Source of the DNA: Pelobates cultripes | Lineage: Eukaryota > Chordata > Amphibia > Anura > Pelobatidae | NCBI GenBank assembly: GCA_933207985.1 | Contig: OW240913.1 | Span: forward strand, 274,528,534 to 274,592,533 | DNA length: 64,000 bases | Direction of reading: 5' to 3' | Shown here: in pieces, positions 46,557 to 58,405 of the stretch | How positions within the stretch are numbered: the stretch's first letter is position 1 | Layout: every line of letters begins with the position of its first letter | Notes under the pieces: generated by a model | What the model saw: only the letters and a program-made list of their open reading frames with translations | What the model was told of the DNA's origin: nothing | Database searches by the model: none | Program-made: the position numbers and the translations under genes

Positions 46557-47215
46557 GTACGTTTCTAAACTCCCTACAATTATTGTCTCACCTAGTGAAA
46601 ATAATTACAGTGCGGATATCTGAAGAAAAAAAGAGAAACATGTTCTGGTATCTGTTATACTTGTCTTTTACCTTCATAAAAATGCTAGGATCGTTCGTTG
46701 CCGCTAGACTTCGTCCTTTGGGAGCTAGACCTACATTTTCATGTACGATACCATCACTTGCTACCTCAGCTGCTGACCTGTACGCATTTTCTAATTTGAC
46801 ATTCATCATACAATCCCTCATTATTAGGAAAGATGAGGCAGCAGAAGGTGTCTTGTATTCCCCATAGATTTAATTTTCATTGTTAGATTACTTTTCTTTT
46901 TGTATTACCCAATAGAATATAGTTACTTTTTGATTTTCTTTCTGCCTTTTTTTTTTATTTTTATATATATTATTAGAAACTTGTTCCTCTAAAAGCAATG
47001 ATTTACTTTCAAATTCTACTCCATTAGAGTCCCAGTACTGCAATGATGTCAGAGGTCTAAGCAATGGAGTACATTTCCAAAAACTTACATGATATCGAAA
47101 ACAAAAAACAGATTCATTAGTAGATTTTCAGAATACTTCCCAACTGTAAAAGAAACAATGTGTTCAAATAAACACTATTGTATTTTATTATTCGTGTCAT
47201 TCAGTTTTCAGTGCA
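46557..47215. other. PREP intron sequence, unassigned
   Basis: AT-rich. No feature recognised. Confidence 0.4.
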
Positions 47216-47771
47216 TTACAGGGACACTATAGTCACCAAAACAACTTTAGCTTAATGAAAGTTATAGTGTATCGATCATGCAACTGCAGTCTCACTGCTC
47301 AATTCTCTGCCATTTATGAGTTAAATCACTTTTGGTTCTGTTTATGCAGTCCTAGCCACACCTCCCCTCGCTGTGACTCACACAGCCTGCGTGGAAACAG
47401 AATGGTTTCACTTTCAATCAGATGTAATTTACTTTAAAAGTTTTTATCTCCTGCTCTGTAATTTGAACTTTAATTACTTTCAATAGGCCCCTGCAGGGTA
47501 AGCAAGCTATTAACAGAGCAGAAGATAAGAAATTCTAAATTAAACAGAATTTACAATAAATAAAGTATAAACATTAGATGACTCTTTACAGGAAGTGTTT
47601 AGGAAGGCTGTGCAAGTCACATGCATGGAGGTGTACCTAGGGCTGCATAAACAAAGAAATTTACCCCTGAAATGGCAGTGAATTGAGAAGTGAAACTGGA
47701 AGGGCATGATCTATTCACCAAAACTACTTAATTAAGCTTAAGTTGTTTAGGTGCCTATAGTGTCACTTTAA
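47216..47771. mobile_element. T2-type MITE, ~550-bp subfamily
   Basis: Left terminus ATTACAGGGACACTATAGTCACC (degraded TTAA) and right terminus GTGCCTATAGTGTCACTTTAA. It keeps the subfamily body (CTGCCATTTATGAGTTAAATC, CCTAGCCACACCTCCC). Non-coding. Confidence 0.75.
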
Positions 47772-47904
47772 GTAAGTTTGGCAACCTAATTAGCCTTAAC
47801 TGATCAAATCCACTCTACCTAGATGTAGTAACCAGTTTCTACTAGTTTCACAAATTGGCTTGCTTGTTTGTATTATGCGGTGCCTTCTCTTTAGCTGTTT
47901 TTTA

Positions 47905-48129
47905 TGGGCTGGTTAGAGTGGTAGTAACTTCAGTGTCTTGGAACTGGAAAACTCAAGTTTGAGTCCTCGTTAGACCATCTAGTGGTAAGTGTCCTTGGGC
48001 AAGAAATGAATGATATAGTCCCACCTTCCATATCTTGTAATCTGGTTTAAGAAGAGCCTTCTTCACCCCTGTCTTCTATTGTAAAACACTGCAGTATATG
48101 TGAACACTATATAAATATTAATAATAATT
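47905..48129 (+). repeat. tRNA-derived SINE
   Basis: The head looks like a decayed tRNA with an A-box-like TGGTTAGAGTGG (47910-47921) and a B-box-like AGTTTGAGTCC (47956-47966) at normal spacing. An unrelated body follows, then a CTATATAAATATTAATAATAATT tail. These boxes are the internal RNA polymerase III promoter of SINEs. It is not a functional tRNA gene: no cloverleaf closes. Confidence 0.65.
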
Positions 48130-48135
48130 AAGTTA

Positions 48136-48235
48136 TTAAAGGTGACTATAGGATGATTTATAGTTTGCTAAGGACAGGGACACTAAGGTGTAAGGAATAC
48201 ATCATTTTATTCCTAACACTTTAGTGTTCCTTTAA
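48136..48235. mobile_element. Short TTAA MITE (100 bp)
   Basis: The ends are TTAAAGGTGACTATAGG and ACACTTTAGTGTTCCTTTAA, with a stem GTAAGGAATACA / TATTCCTAACACT in the right half. Confidence 0.65.
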
Positions 48236-48819
48236 TTCCCTAAATGAGAAATGTATAGATGTGATGGAATGGGCCTAGCAAAAATCTGCAATATCAGTCC
48301 GCAGCTGCAAAATGTAATCAGGTATTATCCTGTGCATAAACGGTTTCCTTGCTTGCACTGCTCAATTACCACCTCACCCATCCATGTGTAAATTTTATTA
48401 ATCGAGCACAGTCACAACCTATTTCCACTCACCTCTAATAACTAACCACCTGTCACCAACTGCTAATTGGTCAAAAAGCAAAATATAAAAATTAAGAGAA
48501 CACCTCCATACGGGGGATCTAATAACAATGCTTTCCTTTAAAATTATAGGTAACATTAAGGTATATACATCAGACATGAAAAGCATATAATAGACCCAGA
48601 GAGTGAAGAATCTATAAAAAGATTATTACCTTGCCACTGATGGGCAAGTGAAGTGAAAAGCATTAAGGGTATGCGGTGTCCTACCTGGATTTATTGAAGG
48701 GCATAGAAGTACACACATTTTGTATCACAGAATCTTTCTTAATGTACAAAGTGAGGAGATACCTGCTCAAGCTATCTCATAAAACCACATATGATGATGT
48801 CACATACTGCTGTAGCAGG

Positions 48820-49324
48820 GTAAAACGGCTCCTGAGAGGGGATATGATAACATTATACAAATATATTCGGGGCCAGTACAAACCTTTATCTGGAAATCTA
48901 TTCATAAACAGGGCTATACATTGGACACAAGGTCACACATTTAGGCTGGAAGAAAGGAGATTTCATCTAAGGCAAAGAAAAGGGTTTTTTTACAGTAAGA
49001 GCAATAAGGATATGGAATTCTCTGCCTGAAGAGGTGGTTTTGTCAGAGCCATTACAGATGTTTAAACTGCAATTGGATAAATACTTGCAAAAACATAACA
49101 TACAGGAATATAATTTCTAATTAGTGGGGTAATAGCTGCTTGATCCAAGGAGACATCTGACTGCTATTTTGGGGTCAAGAAGGAATTTTTTCCTGGTTTG
49201 TGGCAAAATTGGAAGCGCTACAGACTGGGTGTTTTGCCTTCTTTTGGATCAACAGCAAAAACATACGTGAGGAAGGTTGAACTTGATGGACGCAAGTCTC
49301 TTTTCAGCTATGTAACTATGTAAA
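48820..49324 (+). mobile_element. CR1-type LINE, 3' fragment
   Basis: The frame reads VKRLLRGDMITLYKYIRGQY then HTFRLEERRFHLRQRKGFF. After a one-base shift in a T-run it reads TVRAIRIWNSLPEEVV and LQMFKLQLDKYLQKH, the conserved C-terminus of CR1-like ORF2, stopping at 49120. The 3' UTR ends with ACTATGTA-type octamers (49306-49324), the CR1 tail. It differs from the element at 30281-35024 and is in the PREP sense. Confidence 0.75.
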
Positions 49325-49611
49325 CAATAACACTACAGGAAAGGATCAGTAAGTGGCAAATTATGAAAAATAGGTTTTTGACCTAAAACTGATACACCGC
49401 ACAGGTATTATTCAGTTGCCTGGAATGTTCCTTCTAATATGAATTTCAACACTTTTTGTAACTTGGCTACAAATATTGTCTTGTATTGGAGTAGAGCCCA
49501 AAACAGTAGTTACCAGAAGCCAAACTTTAAAAGCACAGAATGCATTATGTTGAAATGTATTTAACGTTTTCATAGGCATGCAATTAACTTATACAAATTG
49601 TTGTTTTCAAG

Positions 49612-49768
49612 CTGCATGTTGTAATCAACGCCCTGACCTATTTGGATGTGCAATCGCTCAGGTCGGTGTGATGGACATGTTGAAGTTCCATAAGTTCACA
49701 ATTGGCCATGCATGGACCACGGACTTTGGATGCTCAGACAACAAAGAAGACTTTAAATGGTTATACAA
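49612..49768 (+). CDS. prep: PREP exon (residues ~561-613)
   Basis: The acceptor is GTTTTCAAG (AG 49610-49611) and the donor GTATGT at 49769. CT completes the Ala codon, then [51 protein letters not shown], ending AA of a Lys codon completed by the next exon. These residues form the hydrolase-domain core after the nucleophile, including the HAWTTD(F/Y)G lid-side segment. 157 nt, no defect. Confidence 0.96.
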
Positions 49769-51181
49769 GTATGTTGCCCCTACCCAGTGAATAAAAATTT
49801 GTCTCTTGCAATTGTAGCAAAAAATATATAACCCTTGAAAATTCTGTAATTTAATTTTTTAGAGATGGCATTATCCCATGCATTTTTATGTGAATAAACA
49901 GTATATCACTTAAAATGATCAACAATACTAACTTATGTATACATTTATCATCATCTGTACTCATTCAAAAGAAATTTGCTCTTCCAGTCTCAATTCCATT
50001 TCTCTGCTGTTTCTAACCCAGAAACAGTGTCTCTGGGGGCAAGCTCACAGCCGCTTTTGACACCATTCCTAGTGTAGGCAGGCATTGCATCTGGCAGTCA
50101 GGAGTACAGTCTTGTAGCAACGTAATGGGAAACAAGAGATGGTTAGCTTATGGCCTATGTCTATGACAATCTGTGCTGACCTATTAACTTGGTCTTTGGC
50201 ACAATCACAGTATGTGACAGTTATTTATCATCAAAAGCTCTATAGAGCCGTGTGAATAGTAAATGAACAGAAACACTTGTGCCAGAGTACAACCAAATTG
50301 TCATTCTTTATGACAATCACATGTCCTTTACTGGTTAACATAGTATTTATTAGTAACTGTTTGTCATAATAATTCATATTGTTTAATCCCACATCCTTCA
50401 TTAAAATTGGAAATTACAAACAAGAAGAAGAAAAACCCACAACAGCAGCTTTATAATCACTTTCAATTAAGGCTTCTGTTGAGTAATCCTTTTATCTGGA
50501 GAATGAACATATTCCTTTAAGGGAGAATGGGATAAAATTACGTATATTACACTGTATCTGTGCTGGAGTAATTCATTGGGGTAGAAAGAAAAATAGCATG
50601 GTGGTTAGGCATTAACTACGACTATTTTAAAGTAACTCACGCATTATCAAGCACAGGTAGACTGACAAGTTGCTAGTGACTATAGTGTCCCTTTAAATAC
50701 AGTAAAGCTAAAAGAGCGGTTTTATCATTAATGCATTGAAATAATAAAACCACAGTTTTGGTTTATGTTACAATTCACAGTATGATATGTCAGAAATTCC
50801 ACACCATCTGGATTTATATCATTCCACATGGCATAGAAAAGTTGCTCATATGGGTTCAGTAAAGAAATCCATCATAAGAAACTTGGAATAACATTAAACA
50901 CACATGTTCCCTCCCATTGTGTGTATCCTCATAAATTCTTATCCTCCTTTTTTCTTCCAAGTGGATAAGCAAACCTGCTGAGAATTCAATATCCTTCAAC
51001 AGTGAATTGAATCATAATGTATTTTTGAAAAACTGTATGCTAACACAGGGGATTCAAATTGAGTTGAAAATGTAAAGACATGTTGCAACTTGTTTCTCTG
51101 CACTATTTGTATGCCTGCTGACAGTGCAGAGACTTGCTGTGACAACAAATATTCAGGAAGCTGCTTTTTGAGAATCATTAC
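49769..51181. other. PREP intron sequence, unassigned
   Basis: AT-rich intron. GACTATAGTGTCCCTTTAA at 50678-50696 is a MITE terminus with no clear partner. Confidence 0.4.
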
Positions 51182-51734
51182 TTAAAGGGACACTATAGTC
51201 ACCTGAACAACTTTAGCTTAATGAAACAGTTTTGGTGTATAGAACATGCCCCTGCAGCCTCACTGCTCAATCCTCTGCCATTTAGGAGTTAAATCCCTTT
51301 GTTTATGAACCCTTGTCACACCTCCCTGCATGTGACTTGCACAGCCTTCCATAAACACTTCCTGTAAAGAGAGCCCTATTTAGGCTTTCTTTATTGCAAG
51401 TTCTGTTTAATTAAGATTTTCTTATCCCCTGCTATGTTAATAGCTTGCTAGACCCTGCAAGAGCCTCCTGTATGTGATTAAAGTTCAATTTAGAGATTGA
51501 GATACAATTATTTAAGGTAAATTACATCTGTTTGAAAGTGAAACCAGTTTTTTTTCATGCAGGCTCTGTCAATCATAGCCAGGGGAGGTGTGGCTAGGGC
51601 TGCATAAACAGAAACAAAGTGATTTAACTCCTAAATGACAGTGAATTGAGCAGTGAAATTGCAGGGGAATGATCTATACACTAAAACTGCTTTATTTAGC
51701 GAAAGTAATTTAGGTGACTATAGTGTTCCATTAA
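51182..51734 (+). mobile_element. T2-type MITE, ~550-bp subfamily (left arm of inverted pair)
   Basis: Complete copy from TTAAAGGGACACTATAGTCAC to GTGACTATAGTGTTCCATTAA, 553 bp, non-coding. Its reverse complement is nearly identical to 55081-55629 across the whole length. Confidence 0.85.
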
Positions 51735-52262
51735 AGGTACTAAGGCACCCAGACCACTTCATCTCAGTAAAGTGATCTGGAGGCAGTGTCCCCGCCTTTT
51801 CAACTAGAGGTACTTACCCTTTGAGAACGGAGTCAGACCCAGAACTCAGTCAGATGCTGCTCATACAGAGCTCTTGATTGGCGCAGAGCGGCGATTGCCG
51901 TGCATGTGCACTAGCCACACAGTGCCTCCGGACAGCCGGTAGAGGTCCTTACCCGTTGAGAACCAAGTCAACCTCTGTTCTCAATCACATGCTGCTCATT
52001 CGCGGCGCAGCTGTTTGCCAAGAATGTGCACCAGCCACCCACTGCTTCCCTATGAAGAAACATTGGTTTATCTGAAATCTTCAGTCTTAATGAGCTGAGC
52101 CTGGGTGGCATTATAAAGACTGGCATAGCGAGGGATGAATGGTAAGTAATAAGACTTTTTTTTTTTTTTTTTTTTGCAACCTAGAAGGGGATCAATTAAA
52201 TAGTCCGCACTAGAGCATGGGGAATACTTGCTATTAATTGTAATGTTGTAATGTTCCTTTAA
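51731..52262. mobile_element. T2-type MITE of the 'cacccagaccac' subfamily
   Basis: It starts TTAAAGGTACTAAGGCACCC on the right TTAA of the previous MITE and ends GTAATGTTCCTTTAA. An internal segment with GGTAGAGGTCCTTACC(C)GTTGAGAAC is duplicated (about 51805-51890 and 51940-52030). Confidence 0.6.
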
Positions 52263-53711
52263 TTTTGTCATTGTGAACGGGCTTACTGTAAACCACACTC
52301 CATTAAGAAAAAATTAATGCTATTCCTGCTGTCTCTTTCTGCAGTACACACACACACATATGCCCATAGTATTTGTCCTTTCATTTAAATTCCAAAGCCT
52401 CACCCCCTTTATAGAAATATTAATTTATCTTAAAATTCCTTGTAATCAAGCAATCAAGCACTCCTCTCTGCAAACTGATCTGCCTGCGTTGAGATAATCA
52501 GTCTTGAAGATCTCTGTCTAGTCCAATGCAGTTAATTTCTCATATAGAAGCATTGTGGACATGATCCACCAATTCAATGCTTCTGTATGAAAAGCATTAG
52601 CCATATGTGAAGACCTTCAAACAATTTGAAGGAGGAAGAGGCTGTAGTGACACTAGAGACGTCTTTTGGGCTGAATTGAAACATAGACATTTGTGAGAGA
52701 CAGCAATATTTTACATTGTCCGTGGAAAGCAGAGCATCCATGCAGTAAAACCACTACATTAAGGTGTGTCCCTTTAAATACAACTGCATCAAAAGTCCCT
52801 GAAGGCTACATTTTTCTAAAAGTAAATAACCTATTATATTTTCCATTTAAAATCTGCAGATGTAGAAAAATGTAATCTGATACAGATGTATTTGCACAGA
52901 TCTCCTTAACAGACTTATTGCAGAACACAGGGTTATACTATTATGTGTGCTGATAAAAGCAGACGATGTTAAATCTCTTACTGTAAGCACTTACTGATTT
53001 CAGGTTTCATCAACGCAGTATAAAATATCACTAATACAGCAGAAAATAAATTCAGACTGTCAAGAAGGAAGCTGATAGTTTTTTGCAAAGTGCTAATGGT
53101 TAAACTGTCAATGCTATCTGTCGTCTTATTAGCCTTTGCTTATTGTGACTACTACCGTAATATGAGTAAACAAAAGGAATATTGAACTTTTAGATAAAAC
53201 AATCAACAAAATATTTCCTAGATTTAAAGTTTAGCAATAAAAAATGTTTTTACTCTGCGCAGGCTGGACCTTTTCAAATACATTGTGCAGACCGTGCATT
53301 CAAATAAAATTAATTGAGTTCAGATATTGAGAAGTTTTCCACCTCTAAACTTCCCTTATCTGCTGCAAATCAGCAGCTTCTTCAAGGATCACAAAGTGGA
53401 TCACTATTCACAGTAAATCCTGGCCATTACTTTCAGTGAAAGTGATGAACATGGACTATAAACGAATTTGAAAATACATGAATGAAGCTACTAAACTACC
53501 TTATAGAATCGTCCGTAAATAAGTGCAGGAACACCCTAGAGCTAATTACCAAAAAGAAGCATCATGTTTTTTGTGGGGTGTTCTTTTTTTCTAAAATAAA
53601 AAATCAACGTCATAGATTATTAATGTAGTTTGGATATCGTAAATTGAAATTAGCAATTCAATATTGAGTTCTCAATCACTGTTGTGTTTCCTATTAAGAA
53701 TGTTTTGGGTT
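52263..53711. other. PREP intron sequence, unassigned
   Basis: AT-rich. A short MITE right end (AAGGTGTGTCCCTTTAAA) lies near 52760-52778. Nothing else recognised. Confidence 0.4.
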
Positions 53712-54130
53712 TGTTTTTTGTTTTTTTTATTAAAACTTTATTGAGGCAGGAGTAAACATTTACACATTTGAACATATATAGTCTAAGATATATATATATA
53801 TAAGAACATGCTTTACCACTTTAATGCAAAGATAGAACACATCTGTCTGTGAAACGCTAAACTCCATCACTACTATCTGAATAGGAGTATTAATTCTTCG
53901 AATATTCTTATCGTATCTACTTTATTACTGCTGAGTAAGCTAGAGAAAAGGGGAATAAGAGTGTAGGAGTGAGGGGAGATGGGTGTGGAAAGGAAAAAAT
54001 GTTTTAGATAAAAAAAACAAAAGAAGGGGAAGTAACTTCCATAGTTGGGTCGTTCACTATAAATGGGGTTGGGGAATGAGACAGAGGCTGCAATTATGTT
54101 TTGCTCGGTGACCCAAGAATGGTATTTTAT
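53712..54130 (-). mobile_element. Probable LINE 3' end, minus strand
   Basis: A T-run followed by TTATTAAAACTTTATTGAGG and a body ending just before the last PREP exon resembles the reversed A-tail and AATAAA-type end of the L1 at 55704. No coding part is visible, so the class is a guess. Confidence 0.35.
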
Positions 54131-54248
54131 GATATTGTGCTCTGTGCTTGCGCATTCTGCTTGTCCTGCTATGGAAATTCTATTTGATTGATGGTGTGTA
54201 CTGTGGTTTGAAAAGTGGTAGGTTTACATATTTCTGTCTATTTTGCAG

Positions 54249-54543
54249 ATATTCCCCGCTTCACAACATCAAGGCGTTAGAAGACAATGGAACACAGTAC
54301 CCAGCCACGCTGCTTCTCACAGCTGACCATGATGATAGAGTTGTACCGTTACATTCACTGAAATTTATAGCTACTCTGCAACATGAAGTGGGCAAAAATA
54401 AAACGCAGACAAACCCACTCATGATTCACGTGGACACCAAGGCTGGCCATGGCGCAGGGAAACCTACTGCTAAAGTAATAGAGGAGGTGTCTGACATGTT
54501 TGCTTTTATTGCAAAATGTACAGGTCTTGACTGGGTTGAATGA
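54249..54543 (+). CDS. prep: PREP terminal exon (residues ~613-710, stop)
   Basis: The acceptor is ATTTTGCAG and the stop TGA is at 54541-54543. It reads [38 protein letters not shown], then [16 protein letters not shown] and ends TGLDWVE. The Asp of ADHDDRV is catalytic Asp641 and the His of AGHGAG is catalytic His680, so with Ser554 two exons earlier the triad is complete. The five exons total 816 nt and join in one frame, giving 271 residues and a stop. Differences from human are conservative and mostly in the surface loop at ALEDNGTQ and in the C-terminal tail. Confidence 0.97.
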
Positions 54544-55010
54544 GTTCAATGTATAAGGTCTGCTTATGAAAACAAGGGCTTTACAAACACAATCTAAAGA
54601 TCAAATATTCATATGTACACAGATGGAATTAATCAATCATCTTTTTGCTTAATGTTATGGTTATGCCATCTTTTCAAACACATCACAGGTGGGAGGGTTG
54701 GATTGTGTATTTGAGTCGATATGTTCTGCAAGTTACACTGACTTGTCTATAAATTGTATGCATTTTACACGAATGCTATGGAAGTTGGTCATATGTACAA
54801 TATATTTATGATCCATATCAAATTAATTCTTTCATTGTCTATCACATTTAATTTCATTCTTATTTGAAGGGAAAGACAGACCTGATCTGTGAGTTTTTTT
54901 TTAATTCTTCACTTTGACTTTTTGTATTGTACCTTTAATGTGCTTGGGTAGTTGTTGCACAGTCCTGACATTGGCAACTAAAGTTGAATTAAAGCTGTTA
55001 AAACGTCTCC
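54544..55010 (+). other. prep: PREP 3' UTR (probable)
   Basis: The sequence from the stop to a likely poly(A) signal at 54988. No AATAAA occurs earlier, so a longer UTR reaching into or beyond the MITE at 55081 remains possible. Confidence 0.55.
54988..54993 (+). terminator. Candidate poly(A) signal ATTAAA
   Basis: ATTAAA is the commonest variant of AATAAA. It lies 445 bases after the stop and is followed by a GT-poor region, so its use is uncertain. Confidence 0.4.
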
Positions 55011-55080
55011 AGCATGAATGTAAACAACTATTAACATTATGACTGCTAAATATGGAAGATGCAGTTGAATGATGAATTCC

Positions 55081-55629
55081 TTAAAGGAAAACTATAGTCA
55101 CCTAAATTACTTTAGCTAAATAAAGCAGTTTTAGTGTATAGATCATTCCCCTGCAATTTCACTGCTCAATTCACTGTCATTTAGGAGTTAAATCACTTTG
55201 TTTCTGTTTATGCAGCCCTAGCCACACCTCCACTGGCTATGATTGACAGAGCCTGCATGAAAAAAAAAAACTGGTTTTCACTTTCAAACAGATGTAATTT
55301 ACCTTAAATAATTGTATCTCAATCTCTAAATTGAACTTTAATCACATACAGGAGGCTCTTGCAGGGTCTAGCAAGCTATTAACATAGCAGGGGATAAGGA
55401 AATCTTAATTAAACAGAACTTGCAATAATGAAAGCTTAAATAGAGCTCTCTTTACAGGAAGTGTTTATGGAAGGCTGTGCAAGTCACATGCAGGGAGGTG
55501 TGACTAGGGTTCATAAACAAAGGGATTTAACTCCTAAAGGGCAGAGGATTGAGGCTGCAGGGGCATGTTCTATACACCAAAACTGTTCATTAAGCTAAAG
55601 TTGTTCAGGTGACTATAGTGTCCCTTTAA
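55081..55629 (-). mobile_element. T2-type MITE, ~550-bp subfamily (right arm of inverted pair)
   Basis: Complete 549-bp copy with TTAA on both ends (TTAAAGGAAAACTATAGTCAC ... GTGACTATAGTGTCCCTTTAA). It is inverted relative to 51182-51734 and nearly identical to it, with only scattered substitutions and small indels (for example the A/T run near 55260). Confidence 0.85.
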
Positions 55630-55703
55630 CATGTGTATGGATGTGACAGTGTAAGAGGAAAATCATTAGTGACCATTATTATGTATATACCCAATACCAT
55701 ATA

Positions 55704-58405
55704 TTTTTTTCAATATATCGGTTTTATTAGTTTTTAAGACAAGGAATATAACAGTTACACAGTTTGGGAATACATTATGGCTATATATGCCTGATCAATG
55801 CACTTTTGTACAACATAGTTTAAAAATCTGTTTGCCATGCAACATCTGAAAGTCTTAGAGCCGTACATAGTATCCTATAGATTACATTGCATTTATCATA
55901 CAGATGCATATTCTGAATAGATGCCATGTAAGGGCACATCATCTCAAGAAAGTGTGATAAGCCTTCCCAGCTGTTGTAACCCTAAGGATCTGCATGATAC
56001 CATAGTGTGATGAATTAGGAACTTAATAAAACCAAAAGGACTAAAAGAACTAGGTGTAAGGGGAGATAACATAACTCTATGTGATGTGGCAATGGAGTTC
56101 CCTTGCAACGTAATAGATTACCGGATGGAATTACCGCACTGGAACTACTTCTACCTATCTCATGTGTGGAGTGCATCGGCTGTGTCACACCACCTATGTG
56201 AGAGGGCGAGGGCAAGGACCCTTTGTTTATGATTCATACCAGCAACTTATCTTTCCTGCTATTAAATTAAATGGCTTGATGAAATTAAATGGCTGGCTGG
56301 ATAGACCGGGAAAATGGCCTTGAGAGTGAAGGATACAGGGGACCGATACTGTAAGGTAATGCACCCGGCTATCAACCCGGCTTGCTGTTCATGCTACACA
56401 TTATCACAACCACCCCATCTACTGTCATACTACGCCAAGTTACCTTGCATGCGGTTGAACATTTTTTCATAAAGGCTAATGGAGTTAAGCCTTTGGGTGA
56501 CCTCCCCCAGCGAGGGGGCCACTGGGCTTTTCCAATGGAAGGCTATACATGTTTTAGCAGAGGTGTGGAGATTCAGGAGTGCATGATCTGTTTTTCTCAC
56601 ATTTCTTGAGGCAACTATTTTTAATGCGTAAATATTTCCCTGCTCTGTAGAGAGAATTCTTCTCTCAACTGTGGAAATGACTTAGAGCACCTCCTAGACT
56701 ATGAAGGCATTATTTTAGTTATGCCCTGTGTAATCCAATTTTTAGTGGTAGATTTGGTGTTATGGATGTTAGTGTTCGTATATGGGCAACAGACAGCAAG
56801 GTTTCAGACTGTAAGCAGGGTGTCTGCCACAATTGCCAAGATTTAAGCATGAATTTAGAGTTTGGTAAACCTCCTCTATCCAGGGTATGAACTTGCCCAT
56901 ATGAAATCAACTAATAAGTCAGCCTGTGCACAGGTCGATTCCAGGGGTAGCCATATCGGACCATTGCATCTTGTTATACGCTCCAATCCCTGAGCTAGCA
57001 AAGTAGTATAGGTGAAAACATGGGATCCCCAGACCCCCTTTGTTAAGTGGCAGCCAGTTTAGATTTGCTCTGACCCTAGGCAGTTTTCTTTTCCAGATGT
57101 GTGTCTGATGACTGCTATCAGTTTTGCGTATAATTTGACGCCTGCATTTAACAGGGAAATCGGGCGCAAGTTTGCCCCAGATGTAGGTGGTTTGTTAGGT
57201 TTGGGCAATGTTATGATGTATGGCTCCAACATTTCCGATGGCATATCGCCAGATTGTTTTATCACATTAAAAAGGTGTGCTAGGTGCGGCGTTAAATATC
57301 ATTCAAGTTTGATATAATAATTTGTGAGACCATCTGGTCCGGATTCTTTATGTTTGGACATGGATTTAATTGCTTCTCTAACCTCCTCTTCTGTAAAAGG
57401 AGTGTCTAAAGCCTCGGATTGCAAAGTGAGAGGCCCGTTAGCGCGACATTATTTTAAAAGGCTTGAATATCGGTAGGTGCTGGGGTGTATACTGCTTTGT
57501 CCTCCTTTTAAATTATAACGGTGAGTGTAGAATTTTGCAAGCTCCTCAACTATCATAGTGGGGTTGTAGAGTTTATCACATGTGGGGGAGAATATGTAGG
57601 GGATTTTGGTTTGGCGATAATTGGTTTTAAGCTTATTGGCTAGTAACCTACCGGCTTTATTGCCGAACGAGTATTATTTTTGTTTAGTTTGCTTGATCTG
57701 TTTTTCTGTTTTATGTAAGTTCAGTTCTTGCAATTCGCGTGGAACTGCTCCTATTTGCTTGGACAAGTATTTAGATGGCTATGTTTTATTCTGCATTTCC
57801 AGTGCTACTAGATCTTTGAGACATCTAGAACGATCCCTACATCTCTTTTTCTTACGCTGGGAACCTAGCTTAATCAGCAGTCCCCGGAATACTGCTTTAA
57901 GGGCTAACCTTAGGGTAGTTTGGGGCATGTCTGGAGTGTGTCGGAATAGTGGGGCTCTATTCCTTTCTCTCATAATAGCCAAAGCGGCGTCCAATGTGCA
58001 GTTGAAGTTACGCGTATGATTGCCATTTTTTTAATAGCTTCCTCCAAGAATGTATGTTGAGATTCATTGGGGGCATATAAGGAGGCTATAGTCACCTGAA
58101 TCCCATTCAAGTCTCCAACTAGATTCAGCACTCTACCCAGACAGTATGTTAATTGTTTTACATTGGAGAAAGAGCATTGAAATCCCTTTTGACTTATGAG
58201 GGGCATAAGTGTGGTAGGCCACAGGATATTTGTTGGATTTAAGTTGTGGCGGGTTTCGTTTGCAAAAATTGGTTTCTTGGATGCATACCACAGCTGCATT
58301 TGTCGCATGCATATCACTCAAAGTTAGTCCCCTCTTATGTAGGCTATTTAATCCCTTGGAATTAAAGGAAAGCACTTTAAAGTGGTTATTTAAAGCCATT
58401 TTCAA
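55704..58405 (-). mobile_element. L1/Tx1-like LINE, internally deleted
   Basis: The 3' end is at 55704 (T-run on this strand, then TTTTATTAG). About 1 kb of 3' UTR is followed by ORF2 remnants up to 58405. Upstream sequence to about 58980 may be its inter-ORF region. The reverse-transcriptase core is missing. Confidence 0.75.
56740..58405 (-). pseudogene. L1/Tx1-like ORF2 remnants
   Basis: In the minus sense from 58405: FKVLSFNSKGLNSLHKRGL and AAVVCIQETNF (endonuclease start), then GIQVTIASLYAPNESQHTFL, TLRLALKAVFRGLLIKLGSQ, and ITLPKPNKPPTSGANLRPIS, LLNAGVKLYAKLIA (RT fingers). It then jumps at about 57060-57100 to C-terminal sequence (NWLPLNKGG-like, ISYGQVHTLDRGGLP). The catalytic YxDD region is absent, so several hundred residues have been lost. 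Many stops and frameshifts elsewhere. Confidence 0.8.

Noticed and set aside
46289..46867. 192-codon frame around the PREP serine exon
   Set aside because: Only 46425-46556 is exon. The flanks are intron read-through with splice sites inside and no PREP homology.
47905..47975. tRNA gene
   Set aside because: The A- and B-box-like strings are present but no acceptor or anticodon stem pairs properly; it reads as a SINE head.
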